Part shown: positions 1 to 9,344 of the stretch, one piece after another
Layout of the letters: each line of letters begins with the position of its first letter
How positions within the stretch are numbered: the first letter of the stretch is position 1
Origin: CAYTRP01 sp964625145
GTDB lineage: Bacteria > Sumerlaeota > Sumerlaeia > SLMS01 > JAHLLQ01
Direction: 5' to 3'
Length of the DNA: 13,103 bases
Assembly (NCBI GenBank): GCA_964625145.1
Contig: CAZVAQ010000097.1
Coordinates: 1-13,103 of the forward strand
The notes under the pieces: generated by a model
Database searches by the model: none
What the model was told of the DNA's origin: nothing
What the model saw: the letters and a program-made list of their open reading frames with translations, nothing else
Position numbers and translations under genes: made by a program

Positions 1-162
1 TCACCCGCTTTGGGTTTTCAGAAACGGCGAGTGAGGGGGGTGAAGGATTGGGGACTGATGCCGAACCGGACTTTTCAGTCTTGCCGCGCCCATCGTCCCT
101 CATGACACTTCCGGCCTGTTCGGACCGCCCTTGCGCGGCCCCGCAAGACCCTCTCACGCTGT

Positions 163-166
163 GGAG
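163..166 (+). promoter_or_regulatory. Shine-Dalgarno site of the cyclophilin gene
   Basis: GGAG lies nine bases before the ATG at 176. This decides the start: the open frame extends up to a TTG at 131, but the ATG has a good ribosome binding site and begins a clean signal peptide. Confidence 0.65.
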
Positions 167-175
167 AATCACCTC

Positions 176-1051
176 ATGAGCAACTACAGAAGCACCAGTT
201 CCAGCCTCAGTCTCGTTCTGGCGGCGTTTCTGCTGCTGGCGGGAATCATCGTCGCCCAGGACGAAGCGGCCACCGCCGCCGCGGCCGAAGGCGAACGCGT
301 CGAGGGCCCCGCGCTGCAGCCCGACACGAATTACTATGCCGCCATGACAACCACGCAGGGCCTCATCGTCATCGATTTCTACGAGGACGTCGCTCCCAAG
401 ACGGTGCGCAACTTCGTCAACCTGGCCGAGGGCACGCGCCCGTGGCTCAACCCGCGCAGCAATCGCAACTCGAAGTCACCCTTCTACGATGGCCTGACGT
501 TCCATCGAATCATCCAGGGCTTCATGATCCAGGGCGGTTGCCCCCTCGGGAACGGCCGTGGCGGTCCGGGCTATCGCTTTGAGGACGAAGTGACCGAAAC
601 GGTGACCTTCAACGAAAAGGACTACCTGCTGGCCATGGCCAACAGCGGCGCCAACACGAACGGCTCGCAGTTCTTCATCACCGACAAGGGCAGCTTCCCC
701 AGCCACCTGAACATGCGCCATACAATCTTTGGCGAAGTGATCCACGGCAAGGAAGTCGTCGATGCCATCGCCGCCGTCGAGAAGGGCCCGCAGGATCGCC
801 CTGTCACGCCGGTGATCATTCGCCACGTGCAGATCATCCGCACACCCGCCGGGTCGGATGCCGACGCATGGAAGGGCGAAGTGCTCGCCATCCCTACCGA
901 CACGCCCTTTGACCCCAGCGAGGAATACAGCAAGTCCGACCTCGCCGGTGGCATTATTCAGGACGTCAAGGATGCCGCCAACTCCGCGGCAGACGCCGCG
1001 TCCGAAGCCGCCGAGAAGACCTCCGAAGCCATCAAGTCCATCCTCCCCTAG
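176..1051 (+). CDS. Exported cyclophilin-type peptidyl-prolyl cis-trans isomerase
   Basis: Predicted 291-residue protein that catalyses cis-trans isomerisation of proline peptide bonds, probably aiding folding of exported proteins outside the cytoplasmic membrane. Residues 1-28 form a Sec signal peptide: a basic start, a hydrophobic core around 11-26 and a likely cleavage after VAQ. There is no lipobox cysteine. The cyclophilin domain spans about 52-224. The active-site segment FHRIIQGFMIQGG (109-121) carries R111, F116, M117 and Q119, equivalent to R55, F60, M61 and Q63 of human CypA. MANSGANTNGSQFFIT (154-169) and HTIFGEV (182-188) follow. The CypA Trp121 position appears to be His, as in many bacterial members. 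Residues 225-291 are an extension beyond the domain that ends in an Ala-rich, charged, probably amphipathic helix (about 262-288). Only this tail is unusual. The gene is followed by a hairpin and then a heptad repeat array. Confidence 0.93.
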   Translation: MSNYRSTSSSLSLVLAAFLLLAGIIVAQDEAATAAAAEGERVEGPALQPDTNYYAAMTTTQGLIVIDFYEDVAPKTVRNFVNLAEGTRPWLNPRSNRNSKSPFYDGLTFHRIIQGFMIQGGCPLGNGRGGPGYRFEDEVTETVTFNEKDYLLAMANSGANTNGSQFFITDKGSFPSHLNMRHTIFGEVIHGKEVVDAIAAVEKGPQDRPVTPVIIRHVQIIRTPAGSDADAWKGEVLAIPTDTPFDPSEEYSKSDLAGGIIQDVKDAANSAADAASEAAEKTSEAIKSILP

Positions 1052-1059
1052 AATCAATC

Positions 1060-1093
1060 GGTGCGGGGGCGGCCTCCAACCCACCCCCGCATC
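1060..1093 (+). terminator. Hairpin after the cyclophilin gene, probable transcript end
   Basis: Nine bases past the stop codon, TGCGGGGG (1062-1069) pairs with CCCCCGCA (1084-1091). The stem is extended outward by G1061-T1092 and G1060-C1093, and inward, after one mismatch, by two G-C pairs. No run of T follows. Instead the + strand continues as a C/T-rich heptad array. The stem is seen directly; its role as a terminator is inferred. Confidence 0.5.
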
Positions 1094-1163
1094 CTCCTCC
1101 TTCATCCTTCATCCTTCATCCTTTGGCCTTCCTCCTTCCGCCTTGCCCTCCTCTCCTTCTCAT
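1094..1163 (+). repeat. Ten-unit pyrimidine-rich 7-nt tandem array
   Basis: The stretch parses into ten consecutive 7-mers. Three are exact TTCATCC copies (1101-1121), followed by diverged units such as TTTGGCC, TTCCTCC, TTCCGCC and CCTCTCC, and ending with TTCTCAT at 1163. Most units begin with TT or CT and end in CC. It is almost free of A and poor in G on the + strand. It starts directly after the hairpin stem and passes without a gap into a 9-nt-period array. It also reads open in the frame of the next gene, but the translation is low-complexity Ser/Pro and not convincing as protein. Confidence 0.7.
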
Positions 1164-1190
1164 CTCCGCGCTCTCCGCAATTTCGCCCAG
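1164..1190 (+). repeat. 9-nt-period array CTCCGCGCT-like
   Basis: Three 9-mers follow the heptad array without a gap: CTCCGCGCT, CTCCGCAAT and a diverged TTCGCCCAG. The first two share seven of nine bases; the third is weaker. In shape it resembles the TTTGCGCCC-type array at 9203-9229. Confidence 0.45.
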
Positions 1191-1256
1191 CCTCCTGCCG
1201 GGCATCGCGATTGGTACGCCTTCGAGGCGCTGCGCGCCCTCCCCCGCCTGATCCTG

Positions 1257-2825
1257 ATGGTGGACAAGAACCCGTTCAGCAAGACGTACGGGTCCTTTGA
1301 TCGTTCCTACTGGCATTACCGCACGATGGATTTCCCGTGCGGCATGAACCAGGAGTACGCGCTGCCGCTCGCGCTGGCACACACGCTCCCCATGCCCGGA
1401 AACATCTACCACGGTTCGGAGCGCCTGCGCGAGTTGGTCGAGGCGGGAATCGATTACGCGCGCAAGTCATCGCACCGCGACGGCACCTGCGACGACTACT
1501 TCCCTTTTGAGCGCGCGCTCGGTGCGGTGGTGTTTGCGCTCTACAGCATGACCGAGAGCGCCATCGAGCTGGGGCTTCGCGACGAGCGTCACCTCGAGTT
1601 CTTTGCCCGCCGGGCGAAGTGGCTCGCCACGCACAACGAGAGCGGTCAGCTCGCCAATCACCAGGCATTTGCCGCGCTGGCACTGTACAATGTCTACATC
1701 CTCACCGGCGACACCGCGCACCGCAAGGCCTCCGACGAGTTCCGCGACCTGACGCTCTCCTGGCAGAAGGACGAGGGCTGGTTCCAGGAATACGAGGGCG
1801 CCGACCCGGGCTATCACACTTGCACCATCGGCTTTCTTTCCAAGCTTTGGCAGAAGTCGCAGGACGAGAGCCTGATGGAACCACTCGGCCGCGCGGTCCG
1901 CTTTGCCCATCACTTCATGCACCCGGACGGTTCCTACGGCGGAGAGTACGGCAGCCGGAACACGTTTCATTTCTACCCGCACGGTTTCGAAGTCCTCTCC
2001 CATCGAATCCCCGAAGCCGGCCGCATTGCCGAGGCGTTCCTGCAACGCGCCATGCCCGAGCGGCGTCGCTACTTCAACGACGACGACCGCATGGCCGCTC
2101 ACTATGTGTACGACTGGATGCAGGCCTGGCGCGACTATTCGCCGGAGCGTCATCAGCCGCTCCCCCTGCCGCAAGAGACCGAAGTCACTCACCTCGAACA
2201 AGCGCGGATGTCCGTCGTTCGCACGCCAGTCTACCACGCCGTCATCGCGGCCAATAAGGGCGGTGCATTCAAGGCCACGACGCCAGACGGCCCCCTCGCC
2301 AGCGACACGGGCTTGGTCGCCGAACTGGAAGACGGCACCGTCGCGGTGATGCACATTGTCGCCGACAATAGAACCGAACGCAGCGGCGACGGCCGCACCA
2401 TCAAGATCACCGGCCGATTCCAACGCCGCCGCCAGCCGCTCCCCACGCCGTTCAAACAAATCGTCTTCCGCGTGCTGAACCTGACGATCGGGAGATTCAA
2501 TCCGAACCTCGTGCGCTCGACATTGCAGAGGATCCTCATCACCGGCAAGGCACCGCTCCCCCTCGCATTTCGCCGGACGGTGACATTCGACGACGACAAG
2601 ATCACCATCACCGACGAGATTCGTACCGTTGGCAACAAGCCCATCCGGCTGAAGCGTCTCGCGGCCTCCTCCGACGCCACATCCATCTACGTCGCCAACT
2701 CAAACGTCTATCAGGACAGCGTCCTGACGCCGTGGGTGTTCTTCGAGGACGAGACGGCCATTTTCAACAAGGGCGGAAGAGTCACGATCAAACAGGTCGT
2801 CACCGATTCAGCCTCAACCTCGTAA
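1257..2825 (+). CDS. Heparinase/polysaccharide-lyase-like protein (alpha-toroid plus beta-sandwich), start uncertain
   Basis: From the ATG at 1257 the product is 522 residues. The N-terminal half (about 10-300) looks like an alpha/alpha toroid. It has conserved-looking blocks NPFSKTYGSFDRSYWHYR, DFPCGMNQE (25-33), N134-H135, Y186-H187 and GGEYGSRNTFHFYPHGFE (228-245). The C-terminal half is beta-strand-rich, as in heparinase II/III-type lyases and related polysaccharide enzymes. The Asn, His and Tyr residues could form a lyase site, but that is inference. I see no signal peptide. The choice of start is poor: no Shine-Dalgarno sequence precedes 1257, and protein-like coding (WYAFEALRALPRLI) extends upstream to about 1212 with no ATG, GTG or TTG until a TTG at 1143 inside the repeat array. 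The open frame continues back into the cyclophilin gene. A role in surface polysaccharide metabolism is a guess. Confidence 0.6.
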   Translation: MVDKNPFSKTYGSFDRSYWHYRTMDFPCGMNQEYALPLALAHTLPMPGNIYHGSERLRELVEAGIDYARKSSHRDGTCDDYFPFERALGAVVFALYSMTESAIELGLRDERHLEFFARRAKWLATHNESGQLANHQAFAALALYNVYILTGDTAHRKASDEFRDLTLSWQKDEGWFQEYEGADPGYHTCTIGFLSKLWQKSQDESLMEPLGRAVRFAHHFMHPDGSYGGEYGSRNTFHFYPHGFEVLSHRIPEAGRIAEAFLQRAMPERRRYFNDDDRMAAHYVYDWMQAWRDYSPERHQPLPLPQETEVTHLEQARMSVVRTPVYHAVIAANKGGAFKATTPDGPLASDTGLVAELEDGTVAVMHIVADNRTERSGDGRTIKITGRFQRRRQPLPTPFKQIVFRVLNLTIGRFNPNLVRSTLQRILITGKAPLPLAFRRTVTFDDDKITITDEIRTVGNKPIRLKRLAASSDATSIYVANSNVYQDSVLTPWVFFEDETAIFNKGGRVTIKQVVTDSASTS

Positions 2826-2859
2826 ACCTCCGCGCGCGCCGGGCCCGTCCCCCGTCCAT

Positions 2860-2892
2860 CAACGAGGAACGAGAAACGCCCTCCTCGAATTG
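2860..2892. repeat. Reverse-oriented heptad array in an imperfect hairpin
   Basis: AACGAGG, AACGAGA and AACGCCC (2861-2881) form a 7-nt array that is purine-rich on the + strand, so its pyrimidine strand is the minus strand. Bases 2860-2872 are the exact reverse complement of 13 bases at 9718-9730. CAA-CGAGG (2860-2867) pairs with CCTCG-AATTG (2883-2892) with a 2-nt bulge, placing much of the array in the loop. It lies in the 99-bp gap between the heparinase-like gene and mutS. Confidence 0.5.
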
Positions 2893-2924
2893 CCGTCCTT
2901 GACCCCTCTGGCCATCGCGTTCAG

Positions 2925-5669
<2,745 letters not shown>

Positions 5670-5681
5670 ACTCGATTCCGG

Positions 5682-5699
5682 CCGATTACTGTTAGTCGG
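5682..5699. terminator. Small hairpin between converging genes
   Basis: CCGATTA (5682-5688) pairs with TAGTCGG (5693-5699) around a 4-nt loop, with one G-T pair. It overlaps the TAA of the glycosyltransferase gene and lies 12 bases after the mutS stop. No T-run occurs on either side, so bidirectional termination is only a possibility. Confidence 0.3.
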
Positions 5700-7608
5700 T
5701 GGCTGCCAACCACAGAGCCCAATCATCGGGGATTGATTCCATCGGCAATCGAACAATCAGGTTGTCAGCCGCCATCGCGTCGATGCGCGGATCGAGTGTC
5801 TTGCTCTCTGTAAGAATGTGTGTGATGCCGCGGGCCTGCAGGTCGGCGTGAGCCTGAATGTGATCCATGCCCCGCCACCAATCGTCGAGCATGGGACATG
5901 TGAAGTAGTCGCACCACTCCGCCTTGCGATTCAGATAGAATGGCCCGCGACTGTCCGGCAGGAGCACGTGAGCGTCGCGCGGCAATGCTCTGCCGACCTC
6001 CCGATAATAATGCGATCGCAATCCATCGGCCGTGGGCTTCAACCATTGCAGTCGATCATGCGTCGTCACGACTGGACGAAACGGCCAGTTCACGGTCGGG
6101 ATCGTGGCGAACGTGATCTGCTGCCGGGCATAGCTGCCACCCGTCGCGATCACGAAAGCGAGGGACAGAATGGGTAGCAACTCTCGCCGAACGCGGCGCG
6201 ATATCTCCGCGCCAAAGCCCGCCAGGGCCGGCGCCGCCGCCAGCGCGCCCACGCCGAAGTAGCGCAGCTCCTCGCCCTTCCCATACAACAACGGTACCCA
6301 GATCAGGTAGGCCAGCAGGAAGCCGAGCCCTGTCATGCGAACGCTTTTCATCCGGCTGGCCAGTGACACCGCCGACGCCACGGGGATGATGAAGAACAGG
6401 ATGTTCAGCGATGCGGAGGCGACCAGCAGACGCATGGGCAATGATTCGGTCAGCGCCATCCGGATTCCATCAGCCGTCAGTGGGTGGAACATCGGCACCA
6501 CATCGTATCCGCGCAGTGCGGGTAAGAACTCCTCCGAGACGGGAAGGATGCCGCGCGCGACATGGATGACCGGATTGCCGGAGTAAATTGCCGCGCGTAT
6601 CAGCCATGGCGCGGCGACAAGCAATCCACCCAACGTCGCAGCAGCCACAATTCGCATAAAGCGGACAGGGCTGCGAAGCCGTTGCCCAATCACCACAAGG
6701 AAACACAGCCCCAACGGCATCAGCAAGAGTAGCGAGGATAGCTTCGCCATGACCGCGCCGCTGCAGATCACACCAGCGAGAAATACTTCACGCGCGCGCG
6801 GCTCCTCGACGTGATCCAACATTGCGGCAAACCGCCACCAACCGACGCCGAGCAGAAAGACAGTCACCGGGTCGGGCTTTGACGGTATGGGCGCGTACGC
6901 AAAGCTCGACGCGTAGGCGAATGGCGCGATGGCAGCCGTGAGCAGCAATCCCCCGCCGCCTCCAAATCGCCAGCCAATCGCCAGAAAGACCGCGATGGTC
7001 AGGAGATGTATCTGCGCGATGAAGGCCGTGATGAAGAGCGTGTCATCAAGCGGCAGCAGCAGCGTATAGAGCGCCTCCACCAACAGCGTGTATGTCGACG
7101 GCATGGTGTATGGCAGCATGGCCACATCGCCGCGCAGGAGCCATTGCCCGGGGAGCGTCAGATGGTACCAGAGGGAATCCCGCTGCACATCCGGCGCGAG
7201 TGCACCGATGAGGATGTTGACGGCAAGCGCCCCGGGAAGAAACGCCGTGAAGGCCGCTGTGAGTTTCATCAGGGCCGGAAGTTCTTTCCATCTCTCGGAA
7301 AGCGCACATCTCTGACTCGCTGGCAGAGTTGGCGCGTTTCGAAGAAGGCGCCAACATCCACCCAGGATCAAACCCGCGAGCAGCACCCACGCTGCCACGG
7401 CGGAGAGTGCCCCCAGCAGCCCAAGCACCACCACAATCGAGGACCCAGCAATGATCCCCAGCGCGACGCGCGTGGCCAACTCCAGCAGGCAGTCCGCGAC
7501 GCCTCGGCCACGCCTCCACCCGGCGATACACACACCCGCGAGAAACAAGCCGATCAGGAAGCAGCAGGCCAGGCCGTGCACAAGAAGTGAGTAGGACAGG
7601 GTAGCCAT
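5692..7608 (-). CDS. GT-C fold integral membrane glycosyltransferase
   Basis: A 638-residue polytopic membrane protein with roughly ten or more hydrophobic segments between residues 5 and 490 and a C-terminal soluble part (about 500-638). The first large non-cytoplasmic loop carries D144-S-L-W-Y-H-L followed by P and G (144-160), the acidic D..YH signature of GT-C enzymes of the PMT/ArnT/RgtA kind that use polyprenyl-phosphate sugars. A second loop has SKPDPVTVFL (243-252), matching the family's K-x-D segment. NPVIH (345-349) and ELRY (447-450) are also typical. The expected job is transfer of a sugar to a lipid, glycan or protein on the outer face of the cytoplasmic membrane; donor and acceptor cannot be read here. 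It begins 28 bp after the maturase gene on the same strand, so the two are probably co-transcribed. The ribosome binding site is weak. Confidence 0.8.
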   Translation of the reverse strand: MATLSYSLLVHGLACCFLIGLFLAGVCIAGWRRGRGVADCLLELATRVALGIIAGSSIVVVLGLLGALSAVAAWVLLAGLILGGCWRLLRNAPTLPASQRCALSERWKELPALMKLTAAFTAFLPGALAVNILIGALAPDVQRDSLWYHLTLPGQWLLRGDVAMLPYTMPSTYTLLVEALYTLLLPLDDTLFITAFIAQIHLLTIAVFLAIGWRFGGGGGLLLTAAIAPFAYASSFAYAPIPSKPDPVTVFLLGVGWWRFAAMLDHVEEPRAREVFLAGVICSGAVMAKLSSLLLLMPLGLCFLVVIGQRLRSPVRFMRIVAAATLGGLLVAAPWLIRAAIYSGNPVIHVARGILPVSEEFLPALRGYDVVPMFHPLTADGIRMALTESLPMRLLVASASLNILFFIIPVASAVSLASRMKSVRMTGLGFLLAYLIWVPLLYGKGEELRYFGVGALAAAPALAGFGAEISRRVRRELLPILSLAFVIATGGSYARQQITFATIPTVNWPFRPVVTTHDRLQWLKPTADGLRSHYYREVGRALPRDAHVLLPDSRGPFYLNRKAEWCDYFTCPMLDDWWRGMDHIQAHADLQARGITHILTESKTLDPRIDAMAADNLIVRLPMESIPDDWALWLAATD

Positions 7609-7636
7609 TCACCAATACCCGGCAGCGCCGTATGGA

Positions 7637-8866
7637 TTAGCGCCGTCCGCTGCGTGGCAATTCCATGATGGCGGCGGCCTGCTTCCCCTGGCGCAGCAAC
7701 ATCTCGATCTGGCGCATCGTCGGCCACACATGGGCGAAGTAGTGCTTCAACCCGGAACAGAGATAGTTCAATCCCGGCTCGCCGTCGGGCGTCTCGATGA
7801 AGCGGTGCTTGGGGCATTCGCCATGGCAGGCCTCCACGAACGGGCACCGCCAGCAAAATCCCGGCAACGAAGTCGCCTTGGCCTCGCCAAACGCGGTCTG
7901 TTGCGGCGAATCAATCATCTCGCGCAGTGAACCGTCCACCACATTCCCCAGGTTGTATTGCGGATAGACGAAGTGATCGCAGGAGTACACGTCGCCGTTG
8001 TGCTCGATGACCAGCGCCTCGCCACACGTTTCGCGATACACGCACATCGACGGGCCAACACCGCAGATGGCGGCCAGCGTGTTCTCGAAGTGATTGACGA
8101 AGACTCGCCCCACGTCGTGCGTCACCCACTCGTCGAAGATTGCCGCCAGGAACTTCCCCCATTCGATCGACGGCACACTCCACGGCGCCACCACGTGGGA
8201 GTCTGGATCATCCGTAGGCGGCTCGGCCAGCGACAGCCCCATTGCCTTGGCGCGCTCGCCGGGCAGGCGCTCCACAAGCGGGATGTATTGGTGAAACGTC
8301 GAGCCGATGTCGCGCAGGAAACGATACACCTTCAGTGGATGCCGACAATTGCGCGCGTTGACGACGGTGAGCGTGTTGAACTCCACGCCACATTCCTTCA
8401 GCACGCCCAGGCCCTTCATCACGCGCTCGAACGTCGGCTTTCCGCCCTTGTCCACGCGATACGCATCGTGCAGTTCCGCCGGCCCATCCACGGACAAGCC
8501 GACCAGGAACCCGTGGGCCGCCAGGAACTCCCCCCACTCGCGATTGAGCAATACGCCGTTTGTCTGGAAAGCGTTATGAATCGGCCGCCCGTCGGCGAAT
8601 CTTTCCTGCAGCGCGACCGCGCGCCGAAAGAAATCCACCCCCATCAGCGTCGGCTCGCCCCCCTGCCATGCGAAGTGAATCTCCGGCGTGTCCTGACTTT
8701 GGATGACCTGACGAACGTACGCCTCCAACACCTCGTCGCTCATGCGGAACCGCGACGGCGAGGAGACAATGGCCTCCTTCTCCAAATAGAAGCAGTACTG
8801 GCAATCCAGGTTGCAGATCGGCCCGCTGGGCTTGGCCATCAGATGGAAGGGTTTCTTGCGGGTCAT
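7637..8866 (-). CDS. Anaerobic sulfatase-maturating enzyme (radical SAM/SPASM, formylglycine-forming)
   Basis: A 409-residue enzyme that oxidises the active-site Cys or Ser of sulfatases to formylglycine using S-adenosylmethionine and iron-sulfur clusters. The radical SAM motif is C18-x3-C22-x2-C25 (CNLDCQYC), followed by WQGGEPTL (67-74). The SPASM domain has eight cysteines in the anSME pattern: C275, C281, C296 and C351 for auxiliary cluster I, and C338, C341, C347 and C370 for cluster II. Their spacing tracks the Clostridium perfringens anSME (255, 261, 276, 330; 317, 320, 326, 348). D297 directly after C296 corresponds to its catalytic Asp277. The ATG at 8866 is preferred over the longer frame from 8995 because MTRKKPFHLMAKPSG matches the family N-terminus, whereas the 43 extra residues are repeat-derived. 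GGAAAG lies ten bases upstream. No sulfatase gene is in the window, so its substrates are encoded elsewhere. Confidence 0.93.
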   Translation of the reverse strand: MTRKKPFHLMAKPSGPICNLDCQYCFYLEKEAIVSSPSRFRMSDEVLEAYVRQVIQSQDTPEIHFAWQGGEPTLMGVDFFRRAVALQERFADGRPIHNAFQTNGVLLNREWGEFLAAHGFLVGLSVDGPAELHDAYRVDKGGKPTFERVMKGLGVLKECGVEFNTLTVVNARNCRHPLKVYRFLRDIGSTFHQYIPLVERLPGERAKAMGLSLAEPPTDDPDSHVVAPWSVPSIEWGKFLAAIFDEWVTHDVGRVFVNHFENTLAAICGVGPSMCVYRETCGEALVIEHNGDVYSCDHFVYPQYNLGNVVDGSLREMIDSPQQTAFGEAKATSLPGFCWRCPFVEACHGECPKHRFIETPDGEPGLNYLCSGLKHYFAHVWPTMRQIEMLLRQGKQAAAIMELPRSGRR

Positions 8867-8956
8867 GTAGTGCCGTCTTTCCGAAAGCTGACTCCGGCAC
8901 CCTTCGCCTCCATCCCGACCCGGTCCACCGATTTCTTGCCCGCCATTGTTCCCACA

Positions 8957-8975
8957 GGTGCCGCCCGCCGGCGCC
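8957..8975. other. GC-rich hairpin next to a heptad array
   Basis: GGTGCC (8957-8962) can pair with GGCGCC (8970-8975), six pairs including one G-T wobble, with a 7-nt loop. It lies in the 138-bp gap between tRNA-Arg and the maturase gene, directly beside the heptad array at 8974-9001. It might end the tRNA transcript, but no T-run follows on the minus strand. Confidence 0.3.
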
Positions 8976-9001
8976 TTTCGCTCTTCACCCTTCACACTTC
9001 A
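8974..9001 (+). repeat. Four-unit 7-nt array abutting the tRNA 3' end
   Basis: CCTTTCG, CTCTTCA, CCCTTCA and CACTTCA run in phase. The array ends three bases before the encoded CCA end of the tRNA, which is transcribed from the other strand. The words CTCTTCAC, CACCCTTC and TTCACACTTCA recur in the array at 9785-9819, in the same orientation. Confidence 0.6.
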
Positions 9002-9004
9002 ATC

Positions 9005-9081
9005 TGGCGCGCCCAGCAGGACTCGAACCTGCGACCTACGGCTTAGAAGGCCGTTGCTCTATCCAGCTGAGCTATGGGCGC
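9005..9081 (-). tRNA. tRNA-Arg (anticodon UCU)
   Basis: A 77-nt cloverleaf on the minus strand. The acceptor GCGCCCA pairs with TGGGCGC, the discriminator is G, and the 3' CCA is encoded (9005-9007 on the complement). The anticodon stem ACGGC/GCCGT encloses loop CTTCTAA with anticodon TCT, reading AGA and, by wobble, AGG. The T-arm is GCAGG-TTCGAGT-CCTGC. AGA and AGG appear rare in the surrounding genes, so this is a minor isoacceptor. A weak promoter-like pair, TTTACG (9129-9124) and CATACA (9106-9101) with a 17-bp spacer, lies upstream on the minus strand. Confidence 0.97.
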
Positions 9082-9344
9082 GCATGGGCTGGCGGGGGAA
9101 TGTATGGGGCCACCACCGCCGGACGTAAACGCCAAAATGCATCCGGCCCCGGGAACCAGACAAGTGATCCGGGAACGTCGATAGGCCACAATCTGCCCCC
9201 TTTTTGCGCCCTTTGCGCCTTTTTGCGGCCAACCCTGAATCCCTACGGATACGACCTTGCGGCTTGGGGGTTGCGCCAGCTTGCCCGGTGGGGCCATCGT
9301 TCCCCATCAGGATCGACCACACCACCCGGGAGACCCACAGGACA
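9082..9344. other. Divergent intergenic region between tRNA-Arg and the HIT gene
   Basis: This 263-bp gap holds the start sides of two divergent transcription units. Visible structure: a direct repeat CCGGGAAC at 9149-9156 and 9169-9176 (20 bp apart), each copy preceded by ATCCGG or overlapping it; the 9-nt-period array at 9203-9229; and GGGAG at 9328-9332, twelve bases before the HIT start. The frame of the HIT gene stays open back to 9204, but its translation does not match the family. Confidence 0.5.
9203..9229 (+). repeat. 9-nt-period array TTTGCGCCC-like
   Basis: TTTGCGCCC, TTTGCGCCT and the diverged TTTTGCGGC are three consecutive 9-mers, with related T/C-rich sequence just before (9196-9202). 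It lies 115 bp before the HIT start. Together with 1164-1190 it suggests a second repeat class beside the heptads. Confidence 0.5.

Noticed and set aside
3..179. Open frame from the left edge ending in an ATGA overlap with the cyclophilin start
   Set aside because: Its translation has no recognisable motif and weak third-position G/C preference. It could be the tail of an upstream gene but cannot be supported.
1467..2459. 330-codon minus-strand open frame opposite the heparinase-like gene
   Set aside because: Antisense to a better supported + strand coding region and without recognisable domains or a plausible start context.
8867..8995. 43-residue N-terminal extension of the sulfatase-maturating enzyme
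   Set aside because: Gly-rich, partly derived from the heptad array and absent from the family; the internal ATG at 8866 fits known N-termini.
7958..9046. 362-codon + strand open frame across the sulfatase-maturating enzyme and tRNA
   Set aside because: It runs antisense through all SPASM cysteine motifs and into a tRNA gene, so it is not coding.
9005..9344. tRNA-associated integration site
   Set aside because: No integrase gene and no direct repeat of the tRNA 3' end occur within the window.
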